Positions 53,701-62,670 are shown, counted from the first letter of the stretch. The stretch is 64,000 nucleotides of DNA from Clostridium fungisolvens (GCF_014193895.1 NZ_BLZR01000001.1:4774001-4838000), one strand, 5' to 3'. Translations and numbers: made by a program. The notes: generated by a model from the sequence alone, not told the origin.

Positions 53701-56146
53701 TAGTGCTACATTTACGAATATGCCTGAAGGTGATTATAGCTATGAAGTTAATTCTTATAGCAGCCGTTTTGGAGAATCACCAGTAGCAAGTCCAATAAAT
53801 CTTTCATTAATCTGGCCTGTAGTACAGCCTCCAAGTTTAGTTGGAACTATATCAAACATTAATAATATAACTTTTTCTTGGCAGTCAGTAAGCTGGGCAA
53901 ATGAATATAGAATATATGAAACTACTGATGGCAATAAACAACTATTATACAAAGGAACTGCTTTAAGTTATAAAGTGTTCAATTTATCAGAAGGTACACA
54001 TAGTTATCAAATCACGGCATATAGTACAAGATTTGGTGAATCACAACTTTCTACAGCATTAACAGAAACTATTGTTTATCCTGATATGCAGTCACCAGTT
54101 GCCACTTTAAAGGTTTTAGATCAATCAAGTGCTCTAATATCTTGGAACTTTGTCACTTATGCTAATGGATATAACATATATGAAATTATAGATGGTAATG
54201 CAGTATTAGTAGCAAAAAATATAAATAATTTATCTTATACACTAACTAATCTTCCATATGCAAACCATCTATACTATGTTACATCATACAGTAATTCATT
54301 TGGTGAATCATCTCCATCTAATACTGTTTTAGCGAAACTTATAGTTGATACTGAAGCACCTATTACTAATATTGATGCTTCAAGTAATTGGACAAATCAA
54401 TCACAGGTATTGGTTAATTTATCTGCAACTGACAAAGATACTGGTGTTGCAGCAACTTATTATTCTATAGATGATGGAGCCTTTGTAACTGGAACATCAT
54501 TTACAATAAGTAAAGAAGGTATTACTAAGATTTCCTTCTATTCTGTTGATAAGGTAGGTAATATTGAATCTGTTAAGACAGCTTATATAAAAATTGATAA
54601 AACTGCACCAGTTACTACTTCTAATATATCTGACATTTGGTCAAATAATGATGTAACTGTAAACTTAAATGCTACTGACTCACAAAGTGGAGTTGTTAAG
54701 ACCTTCTACTCAATTGATGGTTCTGATTATATCGAAGGTTCTTCATTCACAATACAAACTGAAGGAATTCATACAGTTTCCTTCTACTCAGTAGATGCAG
54801 CTGGAAACATTGAATCAGCTAAAACTGCTTATGTAAAAATTGATAAAACTGCACCAGTTACTACTTCTAATATATCTGACATTTGGTCAAATAATGATGT
54901 AACTGTAAACTTAAATGCTACTGACTCACAAAGTGGGGTTGCTAGAACTTTCTACTCAATTGATGGTTCTGAATACATCGAAGGTACTTCATTTACAATA
55001 CAAACCGAAGGAATTCATACAGTTTCCTTCTACTCAGTAGATGCAGCAGGAAACATTGAATCAGCTAAAACAGCTTATGTAAAGATTGACAAAACTGCAT
55101 CAGTTACTACTTCTAATATATCTGATAATTGGTCAAATAATGATGTAACTGTAAACTTAAATGCTACTGACTCACAAAGTGGCGTTGTTAGAACTTTCTA
55201 CTCAATTGATGGTTCTGGTTATGTTGAAGGTACTTCATTTACAATACAAACTGAAGGAATTCATACAGTTTCCTTCTACTCAGTAGATGCAGCAGGAAAC
55301 ATTGAATCAGCTAAAACAGCTTATGTAAAGATTGATAAAACTGCATCAGTTACTACTTCTAATATATCTGATAATTGGTCAAATAATGATGTAACTGTAA
55401 ACTTAAATGCTACTGACTCACAAAGTGGCGTTGTTAGAACTTTCTACTCAATTGATGGTTCTGGTTATGTTGAAGGTACTTCATTTACAATACAAACTGA
55501 AGGAATTCACACTATTTCCTTCTACTCAGTAGATGCATCAGGAAACATTGAATCAACTAAAACTGCTTATGTAAAAATTGATAAAACTATGCCAACATTA
55601 TCGATGTTACTAAATGGAGAATATAAGCTTGGTACATTACTTCAGCTAAATTATAATGTATCAGATAATCTTTCTGGTATAGCTAGTGAAAAAATGGTAG
55701 TTTTCGCACCAAATCAAACTACTGGGGAAATCATGAATAATGGTTCCACTCTTAACCTCGATAAACCTGGAGTTTATAAGGTTGTTATCACTGCAACCGA
55801 TGCGGCTGGCAATAGCTACACAATAGAAAGACAATTTGTAGTTTACATTCCAGCAAACATTGAAGTAACATCTAAAGTCATTAAAGGAAATAATGGAGTA
55901 TTTACTGTTCGTGTTGATCTTCCAACAGGATATTCCACTAACGGTTTAGACCTTAATACTGCAAAAGCTAACGGTGTAAGCGCACTTAATAGCAATAACG
56001 GATACTACAATCAAGCAAAAATCGGTCAATTTAAATTTGAACGCTCTGATTTTTCTTGGTCTTCTTCAGAAGTTGTTATTGAATTCCGTTGCTATATTAA
56101 TGGTTATTTGGTAGTAGGTCAAACTACTGTTAAAGTTCAAGTATAA
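50780..56146 (+). CDS. Giant secreted FN3/Ig-repeat surface protein
   Basis: A 1788-residue protein with a signal peptide (1-30, ending KVYA). Thirteen FN3-like repeats of about 88 residues (about 38-1192) share the pattern APxNLTYSIxNGNDITLKW, then YxVYQIxxGQ, then SYSTRFGES. Five Ig-like repeats of exactly 82 residues follow (1193-1602), resembling OmpL47-type domains (WSNNDVTVNLNATDSQSGV ... HTVSFYSVDAAGNIES). Another Ig-like module (to about 1690) and an unrecognised C-terminal domain of about 98 residues end the protein. There is no LPXTG, SLH or choline-binding anchor. It is probably an adhesin or matrix protein under c-di-GMP control. Confidence 0.88.
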   Translation: MKKLLCSSFLFLASLLLFFQLAPPVEKVYALTNNNVLPPSNLSVQLTTPSDAKLSWSSVYGATGYNVYGITDGQLKLVGTTTSTSYSFNNIPEGDYSYVVSTLSTDGESGPCAPVTFNVTYPNMTAPTALTSKIQNGNDIVLTWTSSQYAKTYNIYQIGADSQKTLVSTSSTPTYTITNAPAGSYTYAVSAVNPLYGESSISASTNVNMVLPTMTAPGNFAYSILNGNDISLKWNAVSYATGYKVYQIIDGQKTLKSTTTGTSISYTNMTAGDYTYEVHSYSDRFGESQDGSQLTFTLILPVMQTPGSLTYSIANGNDITLKWAAVPYATNYTVYQIIDGVKVLKSTLTGTTVTYSNMPGNDYIYEVHSYSTRFGESQDGSQISFNLTLPSMEAPSSLTYSIANGNDITLKWASVPYATNYRVYQIVNGQKVLKSTLTGTSITYTNMNGGDYTYEVHSYSDRFSESTEGSSLSFTLTLPVMTPPTDVVQTIKSATDFTLNWTASPYATSYKVYQIVNGQKVLKSTVTSTTVSYTNMTSGDYSFEIHSYSTRFGESSDGSTIIVTLNGQTMQAPTNLTYSITNGNDITLKWTASPYATSYKIYQVIDGQAVLQKTVTTTSASFTNMAGGNYDYLINSVSTILGESPVGAETAFTLVLPTMAAPGNLTYKIQNGNDVVLTWSAVTYANNYKVYELIDGQLVLKTTVSATTATLTNVPEGDHTYVVNSVSTRFGESLEGSNVSFSLTFPTMLAPGNLTYSIANGNDITLKWNSVTYSTGYNIYQLINGQRVLKQTVTGTSVTFTNMPEGDYNFEIHSYSTRFGESQDSSQTNFTLVFPVMQAPSNFTYTIVNGNDITLKWGSTLYTTNYRIYQIINGQKTLKQTVTGTSITFTNMPEGDYNFEIHSYSTRFGESQDGSQTSFTLVFPVMQAPANLTNTIVNGNDITLKWNASSYATAYRVYQIVNGQRVLKQTVTTTSATFTNMPEGDYSYEVNSYSSRFGESPVASPINLSLIWPVVQPPSLVGTISNINNITFSWQSVSWANEYRIYETTDGNKQLLYKGTALSYKVFNLSEGTHSYQITAYSTRFGESQLSTALTETIVYPDMQSPVATLKVLDQSSALISWNFVTYANGYNIYEIIDGNAVLVAKNINNLSYTLTNLPYANHLYYVTSYSNSFGESSPSNTVLAKLIVDTEAPITNIDASSNWTNQSQVLVNLSATDKDTGVAATYYSIDDGAFVTGTSFTISKEGITKISFYSVDKVGNIESVKTAYIKIDKTAPVTTSNISDIWSNNDVTVNLNATDSQSGVVKTFYSIDGSDYIEGSSFTIQTEGIHTVSFYSVDAAGNIESAKTAYVKIDKTAPVTTSNISDIWSNNDVTVNLNATDSQSGVARTFYSIDGSEYIEGTSFTIQTEGIHTVSFYSVDAAGNIESAKTAYVKIDKTASVTTSNISDNWSNNDVTVNLNATDSQSGVVRTFYSIDGSGYVEGTSFTIQTEGIHTVSFYSVDAAGNIESAKTAYVKIDKTASVTTSNISDNWSNNDVTVNLNATDSQSGVVRTFYSIDGSGYVEGTSFTIQTEGIHTISFYSVDASGNIESTKTAYVKIDKTMPTLSMLLNGEYKLGTLLQLNYNVSDNLSGIASEKMVVFAPNQTTGEIMNNGSTLNLDKPGVYKVVITATDAAGNSYTIERQFVVYIPANIEVTSKVIKGNNGVFTVRVDLPTGYSTNGLDLNTAKANGVSALNSNNGYYNQAKIGQFKFERSDFSWSSSEVVIEFRCYINGYLVVGQTTVKVQV
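54602..55585 (+). repeat. Four near-identical 246-bp tandem repeats within the coding sequence
   Basis: The unit beginning ACTGCACCAGTTACTACTTC or its variant recurs at 54602, 54848, 55094 and 55340, exactly 246 bases (82 codons) apart. A more divergent unit precedes at 54356. The third and fourth units are almost identical at the DNA level, which indicates recent duplication or gene conversion. Confidence 0.9.
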
Positions 56147-56163
56147 TTATATTTAAAATTATT

Positions 56164-56198
56164 AATCCCTCTGCAAATAGCAGGGGGATTTTAATTTT
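56164..56198 (+). terminator. Terminator of the surface-protein gene
   Basis: AATCCCTCTGC pairs with GCAGGGGGATT (one G-T pair) around a 5-base loop and is followed by TTAATTTT. Confidence 0.8.
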
Positions 56199-56322
56199 AT
56201 GCAAGTTGACTATAAATTAAATTGATCATTTCATAATAATTCCTTTTTCTAATAAAACACTTCCATCTGAATCTTTCAAATCAACCTCAAGCCCTTTTCC
56301 TCATAAAATAATCTCTTCCTTT

Positions 56323-56937
56323 TCATTCCACATAATATCCATCTGTTCTAAGTCCGCATCTTTTCCCAATACTACCCAAGTTATCAATACTACTTTCCAC
56401 AATTACTTCTAATTCGGTAATATCACCTGTTTTATAATTAGCATCAGGCAAATTATATTTTTTATAATCCTCATCATATCTAGCTATCATATTCTCAATC
56501 TCTTTTGATATTTCATTTTGAACTTCTTCCATGTTATGTTTTGCTTTTGAGTAAAAACCTTCAATAATTCTCTTTAATTTATATTCATGTCCATTAAATA
56601 TTTCATATATATCTTGCTTGTATTTATTTGATTCCATTAATGTACTATGAATAATTTCTTCAGCTTCAAGCTTGGCCCTTTCTACAATTTCAGCAGCTTT
56701 TCTTTCTGCAGAAGACTTTGTTTCTAAAGCAGCTTGTTCAGCATTAATCAATACAGATTTAATTAAATCCTCTTCATCTTTATACTCATTTATCTTAATT
56801 TTTAATTCTGATATTTCCTCAATTAATCTATCCTTCTCCTCCACCAATTTTTCAATATATCCATCAACTTGATTTGTGTCATATCCTTTAATAACCTTTG
56901 TAAATTTCCTTAATTGATTTACTCTTTTATCACCCAT
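56323..56937 (-). CDS. DivIVA-domain protein
   Basis: A 204-residue cytosolic protein. The N-terminus matches the DivIVA membrane-curvature domain (FTKVIKGYDTNQVDGYIEKL). A coiled coil follows (about 30-105, rich in Glu/Lys), then a helical C-terminal half. DivIVA-type proteins mark negatively curved membrane at poles or septa and recruit division, wall or sporulation factors. This one is shorter than or divergent from classical DivIVA, and it is not in the ylm/sep cluster, so it is likely a paralogue. GAGGAG precedes the ATG. Confidence 0.78.
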   Translation of the reverse strand: MGDKRVNQLRKFTKVIKGYDTNQVDGYIEKLVEEKDRLIEEISELKIKINEYKDEEDLIKSVLINAEQAALETKSSAERKAAEIVERAKLEAEEIIHSTLMESNKYKQDIYEIFNGHEYKLKRIIEGFYSKAKHNMEEVQNEISKEIENMIARYDEDYKKYNLPDANYKTGDITELEVIVESSIDNLGSIGKRCGLRTDGYYVE

Positions 56938-56961
56938 AATATTTGCTCCTCTATTTAAAAT

Positions 56962-57144
56962 TTAAGCTATTTTATTCAATATTTCTTCATTCAAAATTCC
57001 ATTCATAAAACTATATGCTGAATATTTAATTATAGGAGATGTATTTTCTTTACTTACAATTATCCTTAATATACTTAATGACTTAGAATAATTACCTTAA
57101 TAATCTTATCCTTAATTGAATTTAGCATGATTTTCTGCTTTCAT
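56962..57144 (-). pseudogene. Possible degraded small gene upstream of the DivIVA-like gene
   Basis: One minus-strand frame runs 61 codons from an ATG at 57144 to TAA at 56962 but is broken by three stops clustered at codons 11-16. The last 39 codons read like a protein (SPIIKYSAYSFMNGILNEEI). The family is not recognised. The remainder of 56938-57329 holds only the polC terminator. Confidence 0.3.
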
Positions 57145-57255
57145 ATCTATCCCATTATTCTAGTAATTTTGTACTAAATACATATGTGAAAAAGTTTAAA
57201 AAAATTCTGTTTGTTAATTATAAATATGAAACCTTAAAGAAATATTCTAATAATG

Positions 57256-57286
57256 AAAGGTCTCAGGAAAAACCTGAGACCTCTTT
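57256..57286 (-). terminator. Terminator of polC
   Basis: GGTCTCAGG pairs with CCTGAGACC, with flanking AAA and CTCTTTT that extend the stem, 44 bases past the polC stop. Confidence 0.75.
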
Positions 57287-57329
57287 TACTTATAACAGCT
57301 TTATAAAAACAACTTAAAGCTACCGTCTA

Positions 57330-60300
57330 TTAAATTAAATCGAAAAAGCTCAACTGATCTTTTTCAGGAAGACCGTTTAAACATCCAAACTTTCTAAGTG
57401 AATCTATAGCTGAATTACCTATTTTAGCACGTTTTTTCAGATCTTCTATAGAATTTATAGGTGTATCATCCTTTATAGCCTCTTGTATTGCATTGTATAT
57501 TCCTTCTGCTGCCACATTTCCCATACCAGAAATACTATTTATTGGAGGTCTTATGCCTTCCTCTTCTACAAGAAAGTTTGTAGAGTGGGATTTATATAAA
57601 TCAATTGGAAGGAACTTAAGGCCTCTCTCATACATTTCCAAAACTAATTCTAAATCATCATACATATCCTTATCTTTCGGAGCAGCCTGAATTCCTTGCA
57701 TTTCAATTTCCTTCATCTTGGATTTAACTTTTTCTTTGCCAAAAATCATGAATTCTGCATCAAAAGCCTTTGCTCTGATAGTAAAAAATGCTGCATAGTA
57801 AGCCTTAGGTATATGAACCTTAAACCAAGCTATTCTGAAAGCCATCATTACATAAGCTGCTGCGTGGGCCTTAGGGAACATGTATTTTATCTTTCTACAA
57901 GAATCTATATACCACTCAGGAACTTGACATTCCCTCATGAGTGCTTCATATTCTGGCCACTTTGAATCCTTTAGAGCCTTACCCTTACGCACCGTTTCCA
58001 TTATCTTAAAAGCAGTGTTTGGAGGAAGTCCTTTTTTAATAAGATAAATCATGATATCATCTCTAGTACATACTGCTTCACTTAAGGTTACTACCCCTTG
58101 GTCAATTAAGTCTTTAGCATTTCCAAGCCATACGTCAGTACCATGGGATAGTCCTGATATACATATCAAATCTGTAAAAGCCTTTGGCATAGTATCTAAA
58201 AGCATTCCTCTTACGAACTTGGTACCAAATTCAGGAATACCAAAAGTCCCAACCTTAGAATTTATCTGCTGTGGTGTTACTCCCAAAGCTTCAGTAGATG
58301 AGAATATGGACATGGTCTTCTTCTCATCCATAGGTATAGTCTTTGGATCTACTCCAGTTATATCTTGAAGCATTCTTATAACTGTAGGATCATCGTGACC
58401 AAGTATATCTAGTTTCAATAGATTCTGATCAATAGAGTGATAATCAAAGTGTGTTGTTATTATATCTGAATTCGGGTCATCCGCAGGATGTTGAACTGGG
58501 CAGAACTCAAAAATCTCTCTTCCCTTAGGCACAACAATAATTCCTCCTGGATGCTGTCCTGAAGTCCTTTTTATTCCAGTACAACCTTTTGATATTCTCA
58601 TAATTTCAGCCTTACTTACTGTCATGTTCTTTTCATCAAAATACTTTTTTACGTATCCAAAAGCTGTCTTTTCAGCGATAGTACCAATAGTTCCAGCTTT
58701 AAATGTTGTTCCTTTTCCGAATATAACCTCAGTATATTTATGAGCTTTTGCCTGATATTCACCTGAAAAGTTTAAGTCTATATCTGGCTCTTTATCTCCA
58801 TTAAATCCAAGGAAAGTTTCAAAGGGAATATCAATTCCATCCTTAGCGAGCGGTTCTCCACAAACAGGACAAGCTTTATCTGGTAAGTCAAAACCATTCT
58901 TAAATCCATGATCCTCAAAATCTGAATACTTGCACTTTGGGCACCTATAGTGAGGCGGTAGTGCATTTACTTCTGTTATACCAGTCATGTATGCAACAAC
59001 AGAAGAACCAACAGAGCCTCTGGAACCAACCAAATACCCATCTTCATTGGATTTCCAAACTAGCTTTTGAGCTATTATATACATTACAGAGAAACCATTT
59101 TTTATGATTGAGTCTAACTCTCTCTCCAGTCTGTCCTGAACTAATTGTGGAAGTGGATCCCCATATAGTTCGTGAGCCTTCCCATAAGTAATATCTTTTA
59201 TAGTCTGCTCGCAACCATCTATATGTGGTGTTGCTTTATCTGGAGATATAGGGCTTATTGGTTCACACATATCTGCTATTTTATTAGTATTTGTAACTAC
59301 GACTTCATAAGCCTTTACTCTTCCTAAATAGTCGAATTCCTTAAGCATCTCTTCAGTTGTTCTCAAGTATAGGGGTGCTTGCTCATCTGCATCCTTAAAC
59401 CCTTGACCTGCTTCAAGAATACGTCTATATATCTCATCTTCAGGATCCATAAAATGAACGTCCCCTGTAGCTACTACAAGCTTATTGAGCTTTTCTCCAA
59501 GAGCTACAATTTTTCTATTTATATCCTTTAGATAATCTCTATCAGGTACCTGACCATTTCTCACTAAATAGTCATTGTTTCCTATAGGCTGAATTTCTAA
59601 ATAGTCATATTCTTCTGCAATTGCTTCAATTTCCTCATCAGATTTTCCAAGAAGTATTGCTTGATACAATTCTCCATCACTGCAGGCACTTCCAATAATT
59701 AAGCCCTCTGAATATTTTTTGTACATACTTTTTAATATACGAGGCTTTTTATAAAAATAATCTAAACTAGAGTAGGATACAAGTCTATATAAATTCTTCA
59801 GACCTACATAATCTTTTGCAAATATTATTGCATGATGTGTTCTGAGCTTTTTATACTCTTCTTTTTTAGATTCTTCATCAGAGCCATATAAGTCTACATC
59901 CTCAATAGTGGTTGCGCCTCTTTCTCTTAACATTTCAAGCATTACTTCAAAGACCTTAACAGTAGTATCTACATCATCCAATGCTCTGTGGGCAACTTCT
60001 ACCTTTATACCAAGATTCTTGGCAATCCTCCCTAGTTTATAACTCTTATACTCAGGGAAAAGCGCTTGAGCAAGAGATAAGGTATCTAAATATGTAAAAT
60101 CAAAGTCATACCCCAATACCTTTGCATTATGCTTTAGGAAGCCAACATCAAATCCAGCATTATGAGCAACCAAAACACTTCCTTCAATAAACTCCAACAA
60201 CTTAGGAAAAACCTTCTCTATGGTTTCTGCATCTTTTACCATATCATCAGTTATGTTGGTAACCTCAACAACCCTTTCAGGAATCGGTTTTTCAGGGTTT

Positions 60301-61673
60301 ACAAAGCAGCTGAACTGGTCTATTACCTTACCATCTTGATATTTCATTACCCCTATTTCAGTGATTTTTTCAGTTACTGGTGAAAAACCTGTAGTTTCTA
60401 AATCTAACACACAATAGGTGGTATCAATACTCTGTCCCTTTGGATTTGTAACAGATGGCTTTTTATCTGGAGCAAGATATGCCTCTACCCCATATAAAAC
60501 TTTCATATCAGGATTGTTTCTTCCTAAAAGCTTATGAGCTTCTGGAAAAGCCTGCACCACTCCATGATCAGTTATGGCAATTGACTTCATACCCCAGCTC
60601 ATAGCTCTCTTTATTAAATCAGTGGCACTGGTCATAGCATCCATTTGGCTCATCTGTGTATGCATATGAAGTTCTACTCTCTTGACCTCTGCATTATCCA
60701 TCCTCTTCGCCCTTTTAATGCCTTGGGTTTCTATTATAATATTAGCAATCATCTCAACTTCGCCAGAGAACTTACTAAAGCTTGCACTTCCAACCAGTCT
60801 GACACCCTTTGCTTTTTTAAGTCTTGATAGTACAATGTCATATTCCCCTGGCTTTAAAAAGGACTTACAAGTCATAGAACTGGAGCCATCATATAAATCA
60901 AAAGACACTAATGTCTTCCCGCTTCTCAGTTCCTTTGCTTCTATATTAGATATTTCACCTTCTAAAGCTATTCTTCCCTCATCAGGTGTAATATCAGTAA
61001 TCTTTATAACAGTATCCTTAATCTTAGAGCTTCTTCCTAAGATTACAAATGGATCACCTTTCTTGCCATCTGATTCTTCCTTTACTTCCTCCTTTTTAAC
61101 TGGAGCTTCTTTAGGCACATTATTGCTTTGTTCAGTTTTGATTTGCTTTATAGCAGCAAGCATCTCTTTTTCACGTGCTTCCTCATGACGAACTAACTCT
61201 TCATTATTTACCTTATCAACAAACTTTATATTATATGTAGTACCGTAAAGAGACCTTATTGCTTCACGAAGCTGCTTATCATAACTCATCGCTTTTAAAA
61301 AACCGGATGCTGCAATTTTAAAATCAAAGTGTATGGTATTATCATCCACATTGTATTCGCTGTTATTTATAATTGTCTTTAGCATAGGATGTTTATCTGC
61401 CATAAGAAGAATAATATTTCTAATTTCCTGTTCTATTGGCTTTTTATCCGTTCCATCAGCATACTTAACAGAAATTATAGAATCATTCAAAGAGAATCTT
61501 TTCTTTATAAATGTATTAAGTCTTTCAAACTCATTTACTTCAATATATTTATCTGAGCTGATTTTCATCTCCAGCCGTTTACTTTTTTTACTTAAGACTA
61601 CCGATTCTACAATAGCAGTATTTATATTACCACTTGTTTCATAGTCACTAAAAATTTCATTTATTCTTTTCAT
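57330..61673 (-). CDS. polC: DNA polymerase III alpha subunit, Gram-positive type
   Basis: A 1447-residue replicative polymerase, close to the family's usual length. In order: N-terminal domain, OB fold (about 210-310), PHP domain (VELHMHTQMSQMDAMT, AITDHGVVQAFPEA), inserted 3'-5' exonuclease with DEDDh residues (YCVLDLETTGFSP, LVAHNAGFDVGFL, HRALDDVDTT), a zinc finger (CPKCKYSDF ... CPVCGEPL), the polymerase palm (DIDLNFSGEYQ) and fingers with helix-hairpin-helix toward the C-terminus. It copies the chromosome and proofreads. It stands alone rather than behind proS. Confidence 0.97.
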   Translation of the reverse strand: MKRINEIFSDYETSGNINTAIVESVVLSKKSKRLEMKISSDKYIEVNEFERLNTFIKKRFSLNDSIISVKYADGTDKKPIEQEIRNIILLMADKHPMLKTIINNSEYNVDDNTIHFDFKIAASGFLKAMSYDKQLREAIRSLYGTTYNIKFVDKVNNEELVRHEEAREKEMLAAIKQIKTEQSNNVPKEAPVKKEEVKEESDGKKGDPFVILGRSSKIKDTVIKITDITPDEGRIALEGEISNIEAKELRSGKTLVSFDLYDGSSSMTCKSFLKPGEYDIVLSRLKKAKGVRLVGSASFSKFSGEVEMIANIIIETQGIKRAKRMDNAEVKRVELHMHTQMSQMDAMTSATDLIKRAMSWGMKSIAITDHGVVQAFPEAHKLLGRNNPDMKVLYGVEAYLAPDKKPSVTNPKGQSIDTTYCVLDLETTGFSPVTEKITEIGVMKYQDGKVIDQFSCFVNPEKPIPERVVEVTNITDDMVKDAETIEKVFPKLLEFIEGSVLVAHNAGFDVGFLKHNAKVLGYDFDFTYLDTLSLAQALFPEYKSYKLGRIAKNLGIKVEVAHRALDDVDTTVKVFEVMLEMLRERGATTIEDVDLYGSDEESKKEEYKKLRTHHAIIFAKDYVGLKNLYRLVSYSSLDYFYKKPRILKSMYKKYSEGLIIGSACSDGELYQAILLGKSDEEIEAIAEEYDYLEIQPIGNNDYLVRNGQVPDRDYLKDINRKIVALGEKLNKLVVATGDVHFMDPEDEIYRRILEAGQGFKDADEQAPLYLRTTEEMLKEFDYLGRVKAYEVVVTNTNKIADMCEPISPISPDKATPHIDGCEQTIKDITYGKAHELYGDPLPQLVQDRLERELDSIIKNGFSVMYIIAQKLVWKSNEDGYLVGSRGSVGSSVVAYMTGITEVNALPPHYRCPKCKYSDFEDHGFKNGFDLPDKACPVCGEPLAKDGIDIPFETFLGFNGDKEPDIDLNFSGEYQAKAHKYTEVIFGKGTTFKAGTIGTIAEKTAFGYVKKYFDEKNMTVSKAEIMRISKGCTGIKRTSGQHPGGIIVVPKGREIFEFCPVQHPADDPNSDIITTHFDYHSIDQNLLKLDILGHDDPTVIRMLQDITGVDPKTIPMDEKKTMSIFSSTEALGVTPQQINSKVGTFGIPEFGTKFVRGMLLDTMPKAFTDLICISGLSHGTDVWLGNAKDLIDQGVVTLSEAVCTRDDIMIYLIKKGLPPNTAFKIMETVRKGKALKDSKWPEYEALMRECQVPEWYIDSCRKIKYMFPKAHAAAYVMMAFRIAWFKVHIPKAYYAAFFTIRAKAFDAEFMIFGKEKVKSKMKEIEMQGIQAAPKDKDMYDDLELVLEMYERGLKFLPIDLYKSHSTNFLVEEEGIRPPINSISGMGNVAAEGIYNAIQEAIKDDTPINSIEDLKKRAKIGNSAIDSLRKFGCLNGLPEKDQLSFFDLI

Positions 61674-61967
61674 GGTATACTTTAACCCCTCTTCAAAATT
61701 TTTAGTACCTTACTATTATATAAAAAGACTCATTCCCTGTCATGTAGAAATAATATCTATATGCAAATTCCTTATTTAAAACTTTCCATCCTTATACTCT
61801 ATATCTTTAATTATAAGCAATATATAACAGAAACAATCTTTATAAAAATTTATTGCCTATAACAAATCTCTAACTGTCTTACTTTAGTAGTTAGTTTTTG
61901 ATAATGGGTATACTAACCCTATATTAAATAGTTACTGGAATAAATTTAAAAAGTTTATATAAAACTA
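61674..61967. other. Intergenic region between polC and ahpC
   Basis: Divergent upstream region of polC (minus) and ahpC (plus). Apart from the ahpC promoter and PerR-like box that follow, it shows no coding sequence or strong hairpin. Confidence 0.4.
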
Positions 61968-61995
61968 TTGACAAATAATTCTTTAGTTTTATAAT
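61968..61995 (+). promoter_or_regulatory. Promoter of ahpCF
   Basis: TTGACA (61968-61973), a 16-base spacer and TATAAT (61990-61995) match the vegetative consensus exactly in both hexamers. Confidence 0.8.
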
Positions 61996-62005
61996 TAATA
62001 TCAAG

Positions 62006-62020
62006 TAATAATTATTATTA
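62006..62020. promoter_or_regulatory. Candidate PerR box at the ahpCF promoter
   Basis: TAATAATTATTATTA is a perfect 7-1-7 palindrome and matches the PerR consensus TTATAATnATTATAA at 12 of its 14 defined bases. It begins 11 bases after the -10 box, where bound PerR would block transcription. Confidence 0.6.
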
Positions 62021-62094
62021 ATTAGAACCGACTACAATATGTATATAAAATCCAATTAATATTATAAAACTAAATTTTAGGAGGTATTTTTATT

Positions 62095-62658
62095 ATGTCA
62101 CTAATAGGAACAGAAGTAAAACCATTCAAAGCATCAGCTTATCAAAACGGTAAATTTTTAGACCTTACTGAAGCAGATTTTAAAGGAAAGTGGAGTGTAG
62201 TTTGTTTCTACCCTGCGGACTTTACATTCGTATGTCCAACTGAACTAGAAGATTTGCAAGACAACTATGAAACTTTAAAGTCTCTAGGAGTTGAAGTATA
62301 TTCAGTTTCAACTGATACTCATTATACCCACAAAGCATGGCACGATACTTCAGAGACTATTAAGAAAATTACTTATACTATGATAGGAGATCCTTCTCAT
62401 ATTATATCACGTAATTTTGATGTATTAATCGAAGCAGATGGTTTAGCTGATCGTGGTACTTTTATAATAGATCCAGATGGTGTTATTCAAGCTGTTGAGA
62501 TAAACGCTGGTGGTATAGGTCGTGATGCAAGCATTCTTGTTAATAAGATAAAAGCTGCTCAATACGTTAGAAATAATCCTGGTGAAGTTTGTCCTGCTAA
62601 ATGGAAAGAAGGTTCTGAAACACTTAAGCCAAGTCTTGATCTTGTAGGAAAGATCTAA
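62095..62658 (+). CDS. ahpC: Alkyl hydroperoxide reductase subunit C (peroxiredoxin)
   Basis: A 187-residue typical 2-Cys peroxiredoxin. The peroxidatic Cys is in FYPADFTFVCPTELEDL, the resolving Cys in GEVCPAKWKEG near the C-terminus, and the active-site Arg in SRNFDVL context. It reduces hydrogen peroxide and organic hydroperoxides and is recycled by AhpF, encoded 12 bases downstream. AGGAGG precedes the ATG. Arginine is often coded by CGT, unlike most genes here, which may reflect high expression or transfer. Confidence 0.96.
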   Translation: MSLIGTEVKPFKASAYQNGKFLDLTEADFKGKWSVVCFYPADFTFVCPTELEDLQDNYETLKSLGVEVYSVSTDTHYTHKAWHDTSETIKKITYTMIGDPSHIISRNFDVLIEADGLADRGTFIIDPDGVIQAVEINAGGIGRDASILVNKIKAAQYVRNNPGEVCPAKWKEGSETLKPSLDLVGKI

Positions 62659-62670
62659 GGAGAAGCTATT

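Noticed and set aside
54356..55585. Regular DNA repeats that might suggest a CRISPR-like or satellite array.
   Set aside because: The 246-bp period is a multiple of three, the frame is open throughout and the units encode an Ig-like domain.
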